A stretch of DNA of 16,330 nt from contig CAJONM010000071.1 of NCBI GenBank assembly GCA_905235885.1, forward strand, positions 1-16,330, written 5' to 3'. Below the pieces are notes generated by a model. It was given only the letters and a program-made list of their open reading frames with translations, was not told the DNA's origin and did not search any database. Within the stretch, counting starts at the first letter, position 1. Each line of letters opens with the position of its first letter. Source of the DNA: an uncultured Clostridia bacterium. Lineage in GTDB: Bacteria; Bacillota; Clostridia; UBA1381. Of this stretch, positions 13,504 to 16,330 are shown piece after piece. Both the position numbers and the translations under genes were made by a program.

Positions 13504-15420
13504 TTATCCCTCTGTTGGGTGCGGTTTATAATAGCTGCTCGGCAGTTGGTCGGAGCTTATAAGCGTCCCTGCGCTGTTATATACATAGCGTGTCGTTCTT
13601 ACGCGCGTTCCGCCGCTGTTGTCCATGCTTGATGTGTTTTGGATCCGAACGGTGCGCGGATCGTCGCGCTGCGTGCCGATTATGCTTACGGTTATCCTGT
13701 AGCCGCCTGTTGACGCGGCTATCTTGACGGGATAATCCATGCTGTTTACAAATTTGAAATCAACGCCGCTGTCGGCAACGGTTGCATCCTGTCCTAACGG
13801 ACAGTACCCGACGGGGAACATATGATTTGTTCTGGTGACGATCGACATATCCGAATATATTACCGCGTTATACAGCGTTGAGCTGACCTGACATGTGCCG
13901 CCGCCGATACCGTCGACGGTCTCTCCGTTTACATATTCCTTTGCCGTATAAAATCCGTTTGCCACAGAACGCGGCCCAACGGCGTCGTTAAAGGAGAATA
14001 CATCACCGGGCAGAAGTATCTTGCCGTTGATCCTGCTTGCGGCGTTTGCTATATTCGCGCAGCGATTTGCGCTCGATGTTCCGTAGCTGGTGGTATATGA
14101 TGCTATCGTCGCGTTGAACAGCTTTGACTGGAGCTGCTCGGCGGTCACCTGCGGATAGGTATGTTCATACGGTATCGTTATTACCTCGCCGCCCTCATAA
14201 AGCTGCGTAAGAAGCTCTGCCGCCTCTTCCTTGTTTATTACTCGTCCGTAAATTTCCGGTACGACCGTTATGACATTATTCTCAAGAGAATAGTACGCGT
14301 CTACATAATCGAGATAAACATAGTTGTCAAAATCCTCAACGGTAAGCGTATAAGGCGCGCCGAGCTTGAGGGTAACGGGGATGTTTTTAAATTTCTCGTC
14401 ATGATTTATCGCGTTCATGACCTCCTCATACGCCTCGTCCGTATTATTGTCAAAGCCCGAATGACCGGGAGTGCATATAACGACATCGTCGGCTATGTCA
14501 AGCTGATGCTCTACAAGCTCGCCGTAGATCTGCTTGCCGAAGTCGCTTAGCTTTTCGCGAAGCACCGTCTCGTCAACATTGGCGTTCGGCACGACGGTGT
14601 GCTTGAAAAATATCTGAAGTGAATTTGCCAAACCGTTTATGAGCCGATATTTCGTCTTGCCGTAGCGCATGGCTTTATCGACCGTATCCTCAAGCCTTGG
14701 CGCAAGACCTATATCGACGCCGCTTATATTATAGCTCGAGGCGTTGCAGGTTACTGTTATATCCTGTGCCGTAAGAAGCTCCGCGTTTTCCAGAGTTTCA
14801 AGCGCCTCGTCGAATGTCATATTGCTGATGTTTATATTTTCAACATATATATTGCGTCCCATCCGATCTGTCGGTACTGTCATACAGCCGTATATGAATA
14901 TGCCCAGCAATATGCAAAATACCGCTCCGAGAGATATTCCGGCTATCCCACAGCCCTTTTTATGCTTGGAAATATATTCCTTTATATCCCTGAGCTTTAT
15001 TACGGTTTGTTTTTCTGTCGGCTCCTGCTCTTGTTCCTGCTCCTGTGCCGCGCTTTCGGTCTGATCCGATTCATCTTCTGCCGGCTTCTCCGCCTCTGTC
15101 TCAGACTGCTCGTTGGTTTCCTCGTCCGGTTCGGCTCCCGTATCCGTTTCGGGGCCTGCGGCGTTATTGTCTTCCTCTGCCGCTGTCTCCTCGTCCGTCG
15201 CGATGTCGCTCTCGTCATCGCTTTCGGTGGGCTGCTCCTCTGTGTCGGCATCGCCGTCAAACGGCTTTTCCTCTGTTGCCGCGATCAGGTTTTCAGCCGC
15301 CGCCGCCATAAACTCCTCTTTTGTGACCTTACGCTCGTTTGCGTCTTCATCCGCCGCTGTTTCCGCCGTATCAATGACAGGCTCGGCATTTTCTTTTTTG
15401 TTTCTCTTGAAAAATCCCAT
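13504..15420 (-). CDS. VanW-family membrane-anchored envelope protein
   Basis: The 638-residue protein has three parts. Residues about 11-138 are a very acidic, low-complexity Glu/Asp/Thr/Ala region with an EQEQEQEQEP run. One membrane segment lies at about 157-179, so the acidic part should be cytosolic. The outer part has a peptidoglycan-binding-like region (about 190-430), then the VanW domain (about 433-570) with LPGDVFSFNDAVGPR and GIGGGTCQVSSTLYNA, and a G5-like C-terminus ending SSYYKPHPTEG. VanW-family proteins are envelope proteins of unclear biochemical function; the name comes from vancomycin-resistance clusters, but there are no van resistance genes here. AGGGGTGG precedes the ATG, and the gene starts 11 bases after the ykgJ-like gene. 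Confidence 0.9.
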   Translation of the reverse strand: MGFFKRNKKENAEPVIDTAETAADEDANERKVTKEEFMAAAAENLIAATEEKPFDGDADTEEQPTESDDESDIATDEETAAEEDNNAAGPETDTGAEPDEETNEQSETEAEKPAEDESDQTESAAQEQEQEQEPTEKQTVIKLRDIKEYISKHKKGCGIAGISLGAVFCILLGIFIYGCMTVPTDRMGRNIYVENINISNMTFDEALETLENAELLTAQDITVTCNASSYNISGVDIGLAPRLEDTVDKAMRYGKTKYRLINGLANSLQIFFKHTVVPNANVDETVLREKLSDFGKQIYGELVEHQLDIADDVVICTPGHSGFDNNTDEAYEEVMNAINHDEKFKNIPVTLKLGAPYTLTVEDFDNYVYLDYVDAYYSLENNVITVVPEIYGRVINKEEAAELLTQLYEGGEVITIPYEHTYPQVTAEQLQSKLFNATIASYTTSYGTSSANRCANIANAASRINGKILLPGDVFSFNDAVGPRSVANGFYTAKEYVNGETVDGIGGGTCQVSSTLYNAVIYSDMSIVTRTNHMFPVGYCPLGQDATVADSGVDFKFVNSMDYPVKIAASTGGYRITVSIIGTQRDDPRTVRIQNTSSMDNSGGTRVRTTRYVYNSAGTLISSDQLPSSYYKPHPTEG

Positions 15421-15431
15421 TTATACCACCC

Positions 15432-15950
15432 CTAATTGAAAAATCTCAAAAATTCTTCAATATATTTCGTATATTCCTGTAAAAATGCAAATACTTGCTT
15501 GTTTTTCTTTAATAATCCGAACGCTTTTCTTATTGATCGGACAAATTCCTCGTCATATTCGTTCATATAGAATGTTTTTGCAAGAGGACAAAGACTTTTT
15601 GCCCTCGGATCGGTTATGACCGAAATATTGCCGTCTTTATCCAATATCGGTGTCAGCGGAAATATACGGCATGCAAGCGGACGCATGAACCTGTCGCATT
15701 TCCCGTCACAGACCAGAAGCGGCGTCCTGATCTTATTGCCGTTATAAGTATATGTCAGATCCGAGCATTCAATGCGAAAGCCTTCGGGCGAAAGCAAACG
15801 GTATACTTCCCATTCGCCGGGGAACAGGAACATTCCGCAGTCATCTCCGGCGCAGCACGCCGCGCCGCACAGCTCTCCGCAATCAACGCTTATGGGAGTG
15901 TGCTTGTCGAATAATTTGTATATTTGAAGATAAATATATGCGCTGTTCAT
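15432..15950 (-). CDS. YkgJ-family cysteine-cluster protein (zinc/iron-chelating domain)
   Basis: The 172-residue protein has the cysteine cluster of the YkgJ/UPF0153 family: C24, C28, C32, C33 and C38 in the N-terminal part, then C81, C85 and C94 with the RPLACRIFPLTP motif, and C121 in CPL. C62 is extra. Such domains are thought to bind a metal, zinc or iron-sulfur, but their function is mostly unknown. There is no signal peptide or membrane segment. GAGGT lies 5-6 bases before the ATG. It is the first gene of a two-gene leftward unit with the VanW-family gene, behind a good promoter. Confidence 0.85.
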   Translation of the reverse strand: MNSAYIYLQIYKLFDKHTPISVDCGELCGAACCAGDDCGMFLFPGEWEVYRLLSPEGFRIECSDLTYTYNGNKIRTPLLVCDGKCDRFMRPLACRIFPLTPILDKDGNISVITDPRAKSLCPLAKTFYMNEYDEEFVRSIRKAFGLLKKNKQVFAFLQEYTKYIEEFLRFFN

Positions 15951-15981
15951 ACTATACCTCGTTTCAAAACCGTACAGACAT

Positions 15982-16010
15982 ATTATAGCATAAGATTTTT
16001 TTTAAAACAA
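15982..16010 (-). promoter_or_regulatory. promoter of the ykgJ-vanW unit
   Basis: On the minus strand TTGTTT (16010-16005) and a consensus TATAAT (15987-15982) are 17 bases apart, giving a leader of about 25 bases. Confidence 0.75.
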
Positions 16011-16035
16011 GGGTTTTTTGGACTTTAATAAATAT

Positions 16036-16064
16036 TTGACATTTTCGTAATACTTTTGTATAAG
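16036..16064 (+). promoter_or_regulatory. upstream tandem promoter P1 of tRNA-Lys
   Basis: A consensus TTGACA (16036-16041) and TATAAG (16059-16064) are 17 bases apart. It lies 56 bases upstream of the second promoter and reads in the same direction. Confidence 0.65.
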
Positions 16065-16091
16065 ATAAAATAAAATTTTTTAAAAAAGGGG

Positions 16092-16120
16092 TTGACAAAC
16101 ATAAGCAAATGTGGTATCAT
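16092..16120 (+). promoter_or_regulatory. proximal promoter P2 of tRNA-Lys
   Basis: TTGACA (16092-16097) and TATCAT (16115-16120) are 17 bases apart, with TG one base before the -10 box. Transcription would start about 16 bases before the mature tRNA. Confidence 0.85.
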
Positions 16121-16128
16121 ACCATTTG
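16106..16128. promoter_or_regulatory. dyad over the P2 -10 region
   Basis: CAAATG(T)GGTAT at 16106-16117 mirrors ATACCATTTG at 16119-16128, one extra base in the left arm and a 1-base centre. It covers the -10 box and start site of P2, so it could be an operator or chance. Confidence 0.35.
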
Positions 16129-16143
16129 TTTGAGGGGACATAT

Positions 16144-16219
16144 GCGTGATTAGCTCAGTTGGTAGAGCACCTGACTCTTAATCAGGGTGTCCAGGGTTCG
16201 AGCCCCTGATCGCGTACCA
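16144..16219 (+). tRNA. tRNA-Lys, anticodon CTT
   Basis: The 76-base gene folds as a full cloverleaf. The acceptor GCGTGAT pairs with ATCGCGT, including two G-U pairs. The D arm is GCTC/GAGC, the anticodon stem CCTGA/TCAGG encloses CTCTTAA, and the T arm CAGGG/CCCTG encloses TTCGAGC. The anticodon CTT reads AAG (Lys). The 3' CCA is encoded after an A discriminator. It has tandem promoters and a terminator, so it is probably transcribed alone. Confidence 0.96.
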
Positions 16220-16220
16220 G

Positions 16221-16250
16221 AAAGACCACACGATGTGCGGTCTTTTTTTT
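16221..16250 (+). terminator. Rho-independent terminator after tRNA-Lys
   Basis: AAAGACCACAC (16221-16231) pairs with GTGCGGTCTTT (16235-16245), 11 positions with one A-C mismatch and a 3-base loop, running into T8 (16243-16250). Confidence 0.85.
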
Positions 16251-16251
16251 G

Positions 16252-16279
16252 CTTTATAAGAAATTGCTTTCTTATAAAG
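16252..16279. repeat. perfect 12-bp stem hairpin just after the tRNA terminator
   Basis: CTTTATAAGAAA (16252-16263) pairs exactly with TTTCTTATAAAG (16268-16279) around TTGC. No T run follows on either strand. Its role is unknown. Confidence 0.6.
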
Positions 16280-16310
16280 TAAAAAATGATTTAATTGCCC
16301 GTGCGAAATA

Positions 16311-16327
16311 TCCGACCTATGGTCGGA
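16311..16327. repeat. short 7-bp palindrome at the window end
   Basis: TCCGACC (16311-16317) mirrors GGTCGGA (16321-16327) around TAT. The context to the right is cut by the window edge, so it could be part of a larger structure. Confidence 0.4.
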
Positions 16328-16330
16328 AAC

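Noticed and set aside
13504..15420. Vancomycin-resistance determinant
   Set aside because: Only a VanW-family domain is present; no vanHAX or vanRS-like genes. VanW proteins are widespread and not resistance genes by themselves.

Overview
The window looks like chromosomal DNA from a spore-forming member of the Clostridia (Bacillota), probably an uncultured or gut-type lineage. The evidence is a YpeB-type spore germination protein, an IreB (UPF0297) protein, MutS2, BirA with a helix-turn-helix, VanW-family envelope protein, an archaeal-type AspRS of the kind known in Clostridia, purine-rich ribosome binding sites and sigma-A-like promoters. Base composition is intermediate and AUA is, by eye, the favoured isoleucine codon (5 of 8 in ireB, 7 of 10 in the arsR gene). 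I see no phage, transposase, CRISPR array or rRNA. Every gap between genes is shorter than 300 bases.

Layout. (1) 1-1460: possible 3' end of an upstream gene, then ypeB and its terminator. (2) 1493-4414: a rightward run with its own promoter: ireB, an ArsR/SmtB-type metal sensor, a HAD phosphatase, and the ATPase and permease of a zinc/manganese-type ABC importer (znuC, znuB). No solute-binding protein gene is present. (3) 4456-6690: a secreted lipoprotein with a copper-amine-oxidase-N-type stalk and a Cthe_2159/DUF4353-type repeat body, ending in a 21-bp terminator shared with convergent birA. (4) 7677-7754: a compact divergent promoter region between birA (left) and mutS2 (right). (5) 7780-11900: mutS2, a stand-alone RelA/SpoT-like HD hydrolase and a DUF1015 gene, tightly packed, ending in a second bidirectional terminator. 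(6) 11919-16010, leftward: ykgJ-like cysteine-cluster gene and vanW-family gene as a likely operon, then an archaeal-type AspRS with its own promoter and a hairpin-rich leader. (7) 16036-16330, rightward: tRNA-Lys(CTT) behind two tandem promoters, a terminator and two further small palindromes.

How it fits together. The metal block pairs a predicted Zn(II)-responsive repressor (intact alpha-5 site) with an ABC-3 importer, an unusual sign of control. The AspRS carries His and Pro at the two anticodon-domain positions where discriminating archaeal enzymes carry Trp and Lys, so it probably charges both tRNA-Asp and tRNA-Asn with Asp and depends on a GatCAB amidotransferase elsewhere. The small HD protein has all visible catalytic residues of a (p)ppGpp hydrolase but no synthetase domain. 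I found no clearly new multi-gene defence or mobile system. The best leads are the AspRS and its structured leader, the metal-regulator/importer pairing, the stand-alone alarmone hydrolase, and the Met-rich 39-bp repeat in the lipoprotein.
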